Part shown: positions 36,601-48,651 of the stretch, piece after piece
Layout: each line of letters begins with the position of its first letter
Position numbering within the stretch: the first letter of the stretch is position 1
NCBI GenBank assembly: GCA_023079485.1
Contig: CM041104.1
Location: 2,481,676-2,545,675, forward strand
Origin: Archilochus colubris
Lineage: Eukaryota > Chordata > Aves > Apodiformes > Trochilidae
DNA length: 64,000 nt
Reading direction: 5' to 3'
Program-made: the position numbers and the translations under genes
The notes under the pieces: model-generated
What the model was told of the DNA's origin: nothing
Database searches by the model: none
Seen by the model: only the letters and a program-made list of their open reading frames with translations

Positions 36601-39069
36601 AAAGGGGAGCTAATTCTCTTTTGCTTGCTTTCAACGAGGTGAATTGTCTCTCCTCCCCTTCTTGCCTGAAGCAGCAGTCTTGGCAGCAACAAATATTTTT
36701 TTCATAGAGCATAATGCAGAAGCAGTTCTCATTCACTCCAGCAAATCCTGTTTAATCCCTGGCTTTCTATCGTTTGCTGACTAGACTGTGAAATTTGGCT
36801 GCATCTAATCCTTTGGCTTCTGAAGAAAAATGGCTTATTTAAATATTTAGCTGCACTTTGTCAATACCAGCAGGACAGGGGTGATGGATGACAGCAATTA
36901 TGCTGGGTGCATCTCCATTAACATGCCACTTTTCCCAGGTATGGAGTCTGCCTCTTGTATGGTTTGTTTAATCATTAGGACTGAGGAGGAATTTTAATGA
37001 CCCCTTTGCAGTTTGTGCTCAGCTGAGGTTGGATGTTATTTAGCAGTGCATGAGAAGCTGGTGAGTGGGGTTGATCAGAACAGTGGATTAGACACATCTG
37101 CAAACACCTTCTCCCCATCCTTCATCACGCCCTAATTTGCAGCAACTAAAACACCCCAGATAAGCTTTTATGGCTGGACCTCTAGTTCAGTAATTCCTAG
37201 TACTCCTCAGGGTAAGGGATTACAGGTTTAGTACATCATGAGATGAAGGCACTCAACACTTCTCCCCAAATATCCATCAACCAGACAGAGCTGGGCATTT
37301 CCCTCCTGGTGATGAGAAAGTGTGAACCCTCTTGGGTCCTCTCGTGACAGAAGCAGCAAGTTAGGAAGAAACCTGAGACCATCCACTATTTTTCATCCTT
37401 GGTGTGGTAATAATTTATAAGAGTGTGAATCAAGTCCTACCTTACTGAGCAGTGCAAAGGCAAGTACAGAGGAGTGCAAAGCAGGGACAACAGGGGCTCA
37501 ACTTAACACAACTTGAGTTTGCCCTTCAGTTCTTCTTCCCTGGACCCAAACCTCCCTCTGTCTCATCCAGGGGTCCTGTTCCTGCTGCCCTACTCCAGAT
37601 GCTATTCCTAAGGCTTCTGCATGTAGAGTGAACTTATTTGGCTACTACTAATACTCATTTTTGCTTTTTCATACATACCTTTATGCACCCAGGCCTTACA
37701 CAAACTATTTCCCTCTTGGTCAGAGCAGTTCATAAGAAAGAAACATTTGCTTCTGGGTAGCTTATTGTTTGTTACTATTCCTGTGAAATATGTGAGGTAA
37801 AGTGTACTAACCTGGTAAATCCCAGTTACCTTCTGTGCTTCATGTGCATGTGGTGTAAATTTTCTGAGGTCAGTTGGATGCCTGGGGGACAGATAAAGGC
37901 AACAGCAATCTTTGCATGTAATTTCACTCTCAAGTAACAGACACCCTTAAAAAAAAATAAAATATGCACTATAAACTATGTTATACAACTGAATTATTGC
38001 ACTAACAAGGCAGTAACAAGGGATACCTATGGTAGCACTGTTCTCTCCATCCTCAGAGCACCAAGGATTTGGAGTCACAAAGGGCAGCTCAGTTTTTCCT
38101 TTATATTTTGGAGGGGGAAAAAATGCTTTTCCCCTCTACCTCCTCTCCAAAATGAGGTTTATTAAAATCATGCCTCCTCACAAATACAGGCTTCACCAAC
38201 ACACTTTTCCTATCAATTTATTCTGCTATAGGGCATAGTTTGCATTGGAAAGAGCCCTCTTCAAGAGGTGTAATGGGCAGATTTAATCAGTCAGTCTACA
38301 GATCTGACCTCTGTTCTCCATCTCAGCCTTCACTGCAAAAGAAATATACAGAGGCCACCTTAAAAAATAATTAAAGGCAGACACACAAGGGATCTACACA
38401 GCACTGCCATCTATTAATGGAAATGATGGATGCTCTGTATTAACCTTGCCACAGTTGCAGCCCTATGTACAGGGAAAGGAGCAACTGTCTGAGAGATTCA
38501 GTGAGGTTACCTCTTGCAAATTGTATTAATAATTCACTTGTCTGTGTGAACAAACCCTCCCTTCCCAAGCTGAAGGGCTGGACTAATTTAATGTTGCCAG
38601 GTTCAGATAGCCATATGCTCCTCCAGACAAAGCTGAAGCAGAAAACCTGGAAGTCAGGAACCATCCAGGTGCTGCCCAACCCTTCTTGCAGGATGGCAGA
38701 AACCAAAGTGCTCTGTAGCCCCAGGGGTCTGTAGTCAGTGATACTCCTTGGAGCTGAGACTCATCAAATGTCAGGAGCAGAAGATCAATATCTCAGTTGT
38801 GACAATGCCAGCCCCAATAGAGGGAACTCATTCATAGGTGGAGTTTTTGCTCACCTTGCTGACCACAGACCAGAGCTCGAGGAGAGAGGAGATGATTGAA
38901 TCATTTAATACGATGGGCAAGAGAGGAAGGGAGAGCAGAGGGGTGAGAAAATGTGGAAAATGTGGAAGAACCCCAAAGGTCCTTGCCCCAGATTATGAGA
39001 GAAAGAGGAATGGATTTTGAGATTGCAATGTTTTTAAAGCATTTGTACCCCTTTTGTTGAGTGTCACCA

Positions 39070-39090
39070 CCCCCCCCCCCTTTTTTTTTT
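39070..39090 (+). repeat. C11T10 homopolymer junction
   Basis: Eleven C are followed directly by ten T. On the other strand this is A10G11. Both runs are prone to length variation and to sequencing error. Confidence 0.85.
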
Positions 39091-42000
39091 ATGGCATCCC
39101 CTGAAGTGTTCATTTTCCTTGCCTTTTGCCTATCTACACAATCTAATTTGGTGTTAAGTGATAAGAGTACTTTAACACACACTGTGTACCTTTTTACTTC
39201 TGGAATAGTAATTTAATGACATGTGGAGTCGAAGCCAAGCACAGCCAAGGCTGTAGAATCCTGTTGTCCACGTAAAAAGTGGGTGGCAGAGAGAGAGAAT
39301 CTGGAGAGATTGAAAGGAAGCTGGTAATTACCTGAGAGCAGGGATATTTTAGCAGACAAGTCTCACAGAAATACATTTTCTTGCTGTAAGTACTGCTGCT
39401 GCCATGCTCCCTGCTGGGTTCACCCTGCAAGTACAGAGAGACTCAGGGCAGAGGGTTATTTAAAGCACAGATCTGGAGGTTTAAGTCTGAAGATGAAGAA
39501 CATCATAGCTTTAACCACGAGGGGCTTAACATGTCTGCAAATTGTAAATGTTGTGGCTTTCCAGCAGTACTGTAACCACCACTTTGAACACAGAGCTGTG
39601 ACACCAGCTGTGAATGCCTGTGCTGGATATAAATCCTTCCTTTCCTCCTGGTGTGCTTCATCAACCACCCAACCAACATATGAAGCAGAGGAACTCACCA
39701 GATGATGGAGGAAATCAAGTGCAGGACTTGCTCCAGTTTCCCTGGGTGACCACCTGCTGCCAAAGAGAAACAAGGCTGGCAACAACAGATTATGGGATGC
39801 AGAGGAAAGAAAGGACAATTTGCCTAAAATTCTGGCCAAACACAAGGACACAAGAGAAAAACCCCATGTGCTGTTTGTCACAAGGAGCCTGAAGTTTGGA
39901 AACATTTGCCCCACACCTGGGTGTAGTGATGGTTGGATGTCCAAATGCTGTCCAGATGCCCACTGCAGCCTTTCCAGATCCTTGGGCTGGTTTGGAGTCC
40001 CCAGCTCTGCCTCCTGCTCCTTCCACTTCCTTGTCTAAAGCCACAGCTTTTTGCTCTGTTCCCCACACTTTAACTTTTGCCAACATTTGGCACCAGCTCT
40101 GTTTATAAAAAGATGAGGGTTTCTAAACAAACCCCAGACCGGCTACACAGCACAAATAAGAAGCAAGTCCAGTGAAAACCACCCTCTTTTCACAGCATAT
40201 AAAGCCATCAGTGGTAGAGCAGATGACTTTTCCCAGCATCAGACAGAGATTTTCCTTCCCTTTCATCCCCACCCTCCGTGGCTTTGAAGTGAAGTTAGGG
40301 AGTGAAGACAGAACCCTGAATGTTTCTGTTTATATAGTAAAGCAAATGTCAAAGCAGTGGAGGGAATTTTCACAGCCAATAGACCCTGAGGACAGAACTG
40401 CAAAAAGAGGCTGCCAAATGATGTGTTTCTTGTTTCCAGATTTCCCAGGCACTTGCCTGACCTGACTGAGGAGTCCTTACCCCCAACTTTTGGATGAATC
40501 TGGGGTAAACGCAGCACTTTTGAAAATAATTACCTATTTTTGCCCAAAATGTTTCAGTTTCAGTTCAAATTTGCATTGAAATATGAGTGTTGTGAACTGG
40601 GAAATCTACACTCTACAGCAGATTATTTAAAGGAAACTGTATTTCTTCCAGCTCTCTTTAAAAGAAAGGTTATTTTCAAAGAGGAGAAATTACATTGCAA
40701 TCCCTTGAAGATTTGCTATTCAGGCAAGAGTTCAATTCCAAGTGCCAGCTTCCCTGTTGGTTTGCAATACAGACTGTGAGATGCTGTTATTCTGGCACAC
40801 TTTCCTTTGCACAGGTTTATTGTATGGACCTCTTGACCCAATTGAAGTTGGCTCAGGAGTTCCCATATGAAAGAGAGTATTACACAGTGGCTTCAAAGGG
40901 AACTTGAAAACTCCCAGCACCTTATTCATTTATGTAGATGAAAACACTAAAGATTTTTTTTTTCCAGAAAGCCTAATGGTTACTTATAGGTGTATTTAAA
41001 AGAGAGAGGGGTGAAAAAATGAAAACTTCTTACATCATTGACACTAGTAGGAAAATAACAAGTAAAAATGCCTGAAGCTTTCAGCCAGAACACTTTGAGA
41101 AACCAACATTAACATTAGAAAAAACTGCAGTGATGACAGAAGAGGGATCTCACAGAGATGGTATTTGTATTTGCAGTTGTGGTGTGAGCACCATTTATGA
41201 AGACTTCAACAAATTCATGGCAGGGCTTTAATTGAGTCCTTTCATTTTCACTTGGAAATAATAATAAAAAAGACATTTGTTTTCTCTCTGGATACTTCCA
41301 GGTACCTTTCAAGCCTGTTACTTATTTTTAATAGGCAAACAGTGCCTTTTGTTACCAGAATTCTGAATGAAGCCCCATTTAGTATGGCAAATGATTATGA
41401 GCATCACCTTCTGGAACAATTAGCAGGAAACTTTAGCAACAACAGATCTGATTTCTAGCATTTTTACAAGCAAGAGTAAGTTTTACAGCCCAGGGTTACA
41501 CTCCTGGTGGCAGAAAGAGAGACTCTGGTTGCTAACTTTATTTTAGAGCTCCTCATCTTAGAGAAACAAATAACAGAGGCAGAAAAGATGGGACTCCCTC
41601 CCCCCAGTTTGCAATGAATTCAAATCGTCATCCTTCCTGCCTGCTTTAGCTCTCCCCAAGCACCACTGAAGGTAAAGCTCTTTCATCCATAGCCATCTGT
41701 ATTTTTCTCTGCCCTCTGGGACCTGCTTGTAGCTTTCCAAAAGGTGGAAGAACACAACAGCATGGAGATGGAAAGAGAAAAAAAACACATGGGCCTGCTA
41801 GAAAAGAAGAGGTTGAATAACCAAGAAAGAAAAAAGGCAAACAGTGATTTTACCATGAGGAATGGCCAGTGCAGCCTTGAGGGACTCTTGACATATTGCC
41901 TGGATATACAACACTTGGGGAGGACCCATTAAAGGCCTGATTGTTACAGAAAGGCAATGCTGAGAAAAAGAATTAATCTGGTTTTATATCATGTTTTTCA

Positions 42001-42890
42001 TAACAGCAACGTACCTTGAGAAATGAATTGCATTGCAATTCATGGCTGCCAGCAAGCAAGGGAGGTGTTATATGCACAGCAGTATTTTTGCAGCCTGCCT
42101 TAGACAGCAGAAGTACTGCCAAGCAGGAAGGCACTGGAGCAAGGCAATTTCTTCTACTGTCTCTTCCAAGGATGCTCCTCACAACCTGGCTGCTCTTCCC
42201 TTAGGACCACCACAGCAGCAACAAGCACAGGCACCAGCCCCACATGGGACCAACACAGCCACCTGCCATTTAAAGGGACAAAGAATCACCATGTCCACTG
42301 AGGTCCTGCCTAAAGTGTTGAGGTCTTATTGTCCCCCTGGCAAAGACACCAAATACATGAAAGAGTCTGGCACCACCCCAGGGAGCAGTGGTCATTGGTC
42401 TTACAGCTGGATGGCCCTACCTGAAGTCATCTCACATCCCTAGCTCTGCATTTGTAGGGAGAAGCTACCTAATCCCTCCAGGTATGTTTTTCTAGCTTGG
42501 GTTGTTTTCTCCAGCAGTAGACCTTGGTGACCTTGAGCTAACCTGCAATCCCAAATCAGTGTGCTGGAAGCAAATCTGCCTGGAAACTCAGGCTGAGCTG
42601 CGGGAAGGAAAGGTACATGTGAATAAAAGAAGGCAATTTGTTACCTTGTATTAAACCCCCGACAATTTCAGCAGAGCTTGACTTGATATGGGGTTTCATC
42701 AGAGCCAAAGTTCAGGGCAAATATGGCAGAAATATGGCCCAGAAAGCCTGCAAGTCAGAATGATTGGCTTTGTCTTGGATAAGGAGAAATACACAAGCTG
42801 CACTCTGAAGAAGAATAGCTGTAAATTATTATAAGAACCTAGCAGCTTGTTTACAGTGTGTTACCTAAATTACATCAATATTTCTCTCTC

Positions 42891-42908
42891 TTTTTTTTTT
42901 TTTTTTTT
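42891..42908 (+). repeat. Poly(T) run, 18 T
   Basis: T18 preceded by TTTCTCTCTC. Fifty-two bases further on there is an A14 run (42961-42974), so the two can pair as an imperfect A/T stem. Confidence 0.85.
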
Positions 42909-42960
42909 GTCAAGCCCTCCCTCAAATGCAAACAAATCCCTTTGTCACCCCTCAACTTCC

Positions 42961-42974
42961 AAAAAAAAAAAAAA
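42961..42974 (+). repeat. Poly(A) run, 14 A
   Basis: A14 directly after CTTCC. It has no retrotransposon body upstream and no evident target duplication, so it is not called a SINE or processed-pseudogene tail. Confidence 0.85.
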
Positions 42975-43870
42975 TCAAGCAACCTCATAGCTTCTCAAAG
43001 TGCCAGTCAATCCCATGTTTCGAAATACTAAGGAGAAAAATGAAATATCTCTCTTTTTGTTCTTGAAATAAACACAAAATAGAAAAAAAATGCATAACAT
43101 CAGAGCATCATTAGTGAGCATTCTATCAGAAACAACAGGTTGGTCTTCACTCATCACTCATGATAAACGCTCTGCTGCAAAGCAGAGCTCTGCAGGCTGG
43201 CACTGAGGAGCTCTCACAGTGTGATGTGCACAGGGGTTAATGATCCCTCTCTGTGATCCATGATCAAATGTGTCCTAGAGGACCACTGTACCTGACATGT
43301 CCAGGCCTGGTTTTGATGTACTGTCCTAAAGGGGAAGAAAATGACAATGGATACACTTCCTCTTCTGCTTCAGTCAAGTGAAGCAAATAATGAAGGGAGC
43401 TGGGTTTTGTTAGACAATCAGGAGGTGCTGCAATAACTCTTCTCAGCAGCCAGAAAGTTCTGCAGGTATTTTGTTTTGTGAGCTATCTGAAATAAATCCC
43501 AGGGGGTAATTACAGAACAGAGAAATAAGACATAAATCCTGTTTAATTGACAACAGTATATAAAAAAGGAATGCAAGAGAGTTTTGTCCCTCCTCCTGTG
43601 CTCCCCACGTTGCTCTCAATCTCTTTGGGACATCTGAAAACCAGGGAGAGCCAGACCCAGAAATCAGCAGCTCAACATGGATGGGGAGTTGGCCTCAATG
43701 TAAAGCTCTTATGGGAAAGCATCCATCTCAATCCTTGGTAATGGGCTTACAAGGCAAACCAACAGAGCAGAAAACTGGTATCAGTCTAGATTATCCCACT
43801 CCAGGACTTCTGACCCTGCAGGAGCAGACTCGCATGAAGGACTCAGGAGCACAGCAGCTCCTGCAGCACA

Positions 43871-43936
43871 GGCTCCAAGCAGAACATTCTGGTGGCCCAC
43901 AGAGGCTCCAGGCAGGACATTCTGGTGGCCCACACA
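43871..43936 (+). repeat. 33-bp tandem duplication
   Basis: Two adjacent 33-bp units match at 30 of 33 positions; both contain ACATTCTGGTGGCCCACA or a one-base variant. The length is a multiple of three, so frames on both strands run through it and give repeated peptides (for example antisense ATRM..LEP). That openness is a by-product of the repeat and not evidence of coding. Confidence 0.88.
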
Positions 43937-45540
43937 GAGCAGGAGACAGAGCTGGGGCTCCCCTTCCATCTGCACTGCCCTGTTGCACTTCTCAGTCCAC
44001 AGCACTGTGCTCCAACCTCCCAAGTTGTGGGAAGAGCTTTAGGCAGCAAAATAAATGTCTAGGAATTGGTGTAATTTTGTTGCCCAGTAATCAGCATTTT
44101 AAATTAAAATCTGTGTGCCTGCTTCCTTCATCAGTCAGTTTATAGGTAACTCAGAGCTGGAAGGGGCAGTGCATCTTGTGAGTAGGACAGCCAGCTCCAT
44201 TCTTGCTGTTGTCACCAACTCCTATGTACTCACCTTTAGGGGAAAAAAAAATCAAAATGAGTGAAAGGGCCTGGAAATGGCATTACTCCTTGAGCTGGCA
44301 GAGAGGTCTGGATGTGGGCTCAGTGGCTGACAGCAGACAGAGCATCTGTTCCCTGGCACTCACATTGGAAGGCAGTGCAGGGTGCTCACTCGCTGCTCCT
44401 GATGGGATGATGGGGAGTGAGGACAAGCTCCTGGTCAAGGCTACAAGGCCAGAGCTCATCTGCATGAGTCTGATTGCTGCCCCAGCTGTGGAAGCAAGAC
44501 TTCCCAGGAGGTATGGTGGCAGGGACTAAGTTCTGTGATCCGCAGCACCAGTAAAATGTCTCTGTCCTGAGCAACAGAAGGTGTTCTCAATAACTGGGTT
44601 GTAGCCTTGGAACTGAAGGAAATGGGATTGCATTTATTAAACCAGTATAATCCACTCAGACTGATCTGACACTAACCTGGAACAGAGAAGTAGCAGGGTT
44701 ACCTCCTCCAAAGATGTCCAGAATTCAGTTTGTGTCCGTTCAGCCTGAGGGAGCAGACTCAGCCCAGCTCAGAGGCAGAGCCCCACAGCAAGGTCCCAGC
44801 TGCTCTGGCTTTTTGCTGGTGGGGATGGATGGGTCTGTGAGGCTTCCTCACATATCCCCTGCTCAGGCATCTCTAAGCAAATCACCAGAGGAGCACACAG
44901 AGTGTTCAGCCAATCTGTCCTCATATCTGCCATGACCTACATCTGATCCCTTTGCTTACTGCTGTTTGCCTTAAGGAGAGCTCTGCGAGCTGCTGGCTCT
45001 GATCATCTATTGTCCTGTCTTGTCCTGCTGTCCCAGGGGACAAAGCAGAAAGGGCCAGGAGGGAAGGGGACCTCACTGCCTTCCCACCCACAGGTGCTCC
45101 CCACTCCCAGCTCCACATCTCCCTTTTCCCAGTTGACCTAAACAGACCAGTAGGACACAAAAACCAGGAACATGTATTTCCATTACTCCCCTCTGGGTGC
45201 CTTTTAGAGACATACAAAGCAGAAATGTCCTTAAAATACATCACCATGGAAGCTGAGAGAAGACATGAAACTCTGCTGGTGCCAGCAGTGACCTTGAGCT
45301 GCTGGGACCCTGCTGAGCCCTCTGCTCAACCTGCAGTGCACCAGCCCTAGGAAAACAGCCAGCTCTAAATGACAGCCCAGTGCCAGACTCACACAAATGT
45401 CTTTAACACCAGCCTGACCCCAAAGACAGTTTATTAGAAAAGAAACTTCATGAGGCCAGCTATGCTTCTTGGGATGCTGCAGAGCTTTTCAGCCAGGGAT
45501 CCAGCAGCATGATAGAGCCAGGCCACGTGCCCCAGAGCCC

Positions 45541-45625
45541 TCAGCTACGGATGGGCAGATTGAGACAAAGAGGCAGCAAGTTATTTAATTGTGTCCACAC
45601 AGCTCATTTGAGGACAGAACACTTC
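45541..45625 (-). mobile_element. MIR-like SINE relic (degenerate)
   Basis: The stretch 'atgggcagattgagacaaagaggcagcaagttatttaattgtgtccacacagct' follows the reverse-complement MIR core order (ACAGATGAGGAAACTGAGG, AGGTTAAGTAACTTG, GTCACACAGCT) with many substitutions. MIR is an ancient tRNA-derived SINE family, and old relics exist in amniote genomes. By eye the match is suggestive and not decisive. Confidence 0.45.
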
Positions 45626-46543
45626 TTTGTGCTTCGCCCTATCAAGTTCCTGAATCCTGGGACTGGTCTGCTTCAAAAGGCCACTTTATATCCATTTTAT
45701 ACAGAACAATATGAAAGGCATGGCCACAAAACCGATCAGTGGAGGGAAATTATGATCAGTGAATAAAGGTCTGAAAATTACCACCTGAGCCTTTAAATTC
45801 ATCCCTGGCAGTCACAGGCAATCGTGTAATCCATCACTTAAACTCAGGAAGATTCACTAAGCATCCACTCTGCTGCTGCACCCTGATCCCACTGCTGGAT
45901 CTGAGCTTTTAGCAGGAGAGGCCAAAAGCCTTAGGAAGGTGCAGAGGACCACAAAGAGGGAGAGCAAGGACCAAGAGCACCACCAGCACATGAGGTACAA
46001 GGGGCAGTGTGTCTGTCAGAGAGAGGCAAAACCTGTCTCACAAGGCAAAACCACAAAAGAGGACACTTCAGCACCTGCTGTGTTCCCCACCCTGCCACCT
46101 GCCCAGAGCAGAACACCTGTGATCTCTGGTGCTGCTTGGTCCCACTCCTGTGCACTATTTTGCTGAGTCAACCCTGCTGCAATCCAACCTTCTGGGTGCA
46201 GTTCCATACAGCTGTGGAGCAGAACATCATTCCACACAAAGATGCTGCAGAACTTGGGATTTCCTTTGCCTCAGTTTCTCTGTCCCAGTGGGTAGGGACA
46301 GCCCTTCCCTTCCCCTCAAAGAACTGGACCCCAGCCTCAGCAATCAGCCTGGCACCACTGCTCCCCTGCAGAGGGGCTGCCAACAGCTGCTGCATGGTTT
46401 TGTTACTTTATTGTACAAGATTAACTTGTGGTGCTTAGGAAGAGCAGAAGGCAAGTGGCAGGAGGACTAAAACATCTGGAGAAGGAATTAGAGTGTGTGT
46501 CCTTCTTTCTCTCCAAGACACTTCTTCCACACACACTTTTTTT

Positions 46544-46564
46544 GCTGTTGTTGTTGTTTGTTTG
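46544..46564 (+). repeat. GTT/GTTT-rich simple repeat
   Basis: GCTGTTGTTGTTGTTTGTTTG, a short trinucleotide-to-tetranucleotide repeat. Confidence 0.75.
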
Positions 46565-48445
46565 ATCACTGGATCTGAAATCAATTTTGCATCCTTTTCA
46601 CTGAAGTCAGTGGGATGATGCAGGAGTTTTAGAGCTTTATGGAAGAGCAACAAGAGCCCCAGCAGAGCCCTGAGAGCAAACAGGGCTGCTTCTCCCCCTC
46701 TGTTTTCCTTTACATACTGATAAGTGAGACAAGAACAGAATTTCTTACCCGTGGTGATCCCAGCTCTCTCCTGCCTTTCCAATAAAGATTCCAGTTCACA
46801 TCAGGTGGATTCATCCTGGATTTCGATGCAGGGGGGGACAGGATGGGGAGGCATTGATTCTTTTTCTTCACATTTGCATTTCAGACCTGGCATGAGACAC
46901 AAGATTTAAAAGGGGATCAAGTTGCCAGAGCAGCCCCAGTTCATCATGCTGCACCCCAGGGACAGATTCTGCTGCCTCTGAATGCTGGAGGGAAATCTTA
47001 TCCATTGCACTCAGCTTGGTAGCAGATCTGAGACAAGATTGGCCTCGGGATTTTTATTCCAAACCATTGTCAGCTTAAAATCATTCCCTCTCTCCCTCAT
47101 TTTTCTTTATTTGTTGCTGTACTTAGACTGCACCAATGTATTTCTTTATGCTTTTGTGACCAGATACAAGTTTAATCTTCTGCTGATTCTTGTAGCATCC
47201 CCTTTCCCTCTCACTTTGCTCTTTCCCCCTTTCTCATTTCATCTCAGCTTTATTCCCTTTTTTTATTCCCTTTCCACTGTACTTTCCACTATTTTATGTA
47301 TTGTGTGTGCCTTCCTTGGTGAGTATCTAGCTCTGAAAGCAAACTCATGATGCCTTGTACCCTGGGAAGTTACATTAGCCTGTATTCTTTTGGTAATGTC
47401 AATGCTTTTAAAGAGACAGCTTAGTTTTCATTAAAGTAATTTGCATTGCATTACCTACATTTGCATTCAAATGTGCTTATCTTGATCTTAAACATAGGTG
47501 TATTTGGAAGCAGATTCACAGTATGTTTGTAAGTGCTTGAAAATACAGCAATCATAAACATTTCAGCTGCCTGGGGAAATAGTTTTGCTGGCATCCCCTT
47601 CCTGGGCTCTGCCCTAGTCAGTGCATTGGGGGTCCCAAACCATCTGGGGTAGCAGAACAAGCCATTAAAAGAATTCCCACAGTGGTGGAGCCTTTGGTTT
47701 CCAGTGAATTAAGCACAGTCACTTAGATTTTATTATCCCTCTCTCCCTTAGTGCACCAAAAAAAGGGGTTGGGAAAAAGTTTTCCAGCATCCAAATCCTT
47801 CCAGTCAATCATTTTGTGAATCTAGCTTTCAAATGTGAATTTAAAAAGTAAAGCTTTTGTTACAGCTTTTATATATCCTTCCTCCAGCCCTAGGACATCC
47901 AGAATGGAGCTTGCAATGTCTGTTACTTGTGTCAGGTATTTGTATCATTGGGACAACCAAAGGTTTTGAAATGGAAGCAGCAGCAACAAAGGGTAGCAAG
48001 GACAGTTTTCTAGATACTAATTCCTCAGATTTTCTACAAAAAAAAAAGAACTAATTAAATCCAAATCTATCTGCACCACCCCAGTCAAATTGCAATTCCT
48101 TTTCAGCTTCCTCTGAAAATGCATCTCTGTGTCCTGGACACGCAAATTTAAACAAATAGCAGGTTTGGGGCACTACCAAATAAGAGAAGGTGGCCCAAAT
48201 CCCTGCACAGGGACCCAGATGTTGAACATGTGGAGGTCCTAAACAGAACCTGGCAGGCTTGCATGATGCCTGCCCCAGCCTGAGGGAAGTGGGACTGCTT
48301 TCTCCTGGTTAAGATGGTCTCTGAATTAAATTGTTTTGGTGAAGGGTGGAAAGGTGACAGGTCTTTTTTCTGTCATTCAATGCCTTTCCTGGCAGATGCA
48401 AAGACAAAACAGAGAAGAAAATCCAGTGAGCATGTGCTACATGAA

Positions 48446-48651
48446 GAATCATCTTGTAAAAAGTTGGGAGAGACCTCTAAGATCACCAAGTCCAACACCA
48501 CCACACCAACTACACCATTTCCAGAAGTGCCACATGCACACACATTTTTGAACACCTCCAGGGATGGTGACTCCACCACTTCCCTGGGCAGCCTGTTCCA
48601 ATCCCTGACCACTCTGTCAGTAAAGAATTTTTTCCTAATTTCCAATCTAAA
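48446..48651 (-). mobile_element. Old, diverged CR1 fragment, copy 6
   Basis: The reverse complement of a CR1 3' end is seen as 'aagttgggagagacctctaagatcaccaagtccaac', then 'aacacctccagggatggtgactccaccacttccctgggcagcctgttccaatccctgaccactctgtcagtaaagaattttttcctaatttccaatctaaa'. The antisense frame still spells [34 protein letters not shown] ORF2 C-terminal text. The 8-bp tail is lost (only GAATCAT remains) and the element stops at about 48651, where other copies continue. It is more diverged than copies 1, 2, 3, 5 and 7 and carries a different word set. Confidence 0.88.

Larger units (their letters stand above)
28212..38000. other. Unique non-coding DNA, first half of a TE-poor interval
   Basis: I see no young transposon and no supported gene. 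Frames at 28648-29112, 29272-29644 and 31413-31775 are chance openings, several overlapping antisense frames. Simple repeats occur at 28991-29020 and 30345-30360. A pyrimidine-rich tract ending in TTTTTTTTTTACAG lies at 30453-30484. A 20-bp unit is tandemly doubled at 31671-31710. Segments at 33196-33480, 34860-34990 and 36841-37060 are rich in ATTA/TAAT words, but conservation cannot be judged here. Confidence 0.55.
38001..48445. other. Unique non-coding DNA, second half of a TE-poor interval
   Basis: I see no supported gene. The largest frames (39456-39944 -, 162 codons; 43681-44145 +, 154 codons) have overlapping opposite-strand frames and no domain. Contents are a C11T10 homopolymer pair at 39070-39090, a T18/A14 inverted pair at 42891-42974, a 33-bp tandem duplication at 43871-43936, a MIR-like relic near 45541-45625, and a GTT-rich run at 46544-46564. 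Confidence 0.55.

Noticed and set aside
39456..39944. 162-codon open frame on the minus strand
   Set aside because: No recognisable domain, overlapping frames on the plus strand of similar length, and no promoter or splice context. It is consistent with chance in 64 kb.
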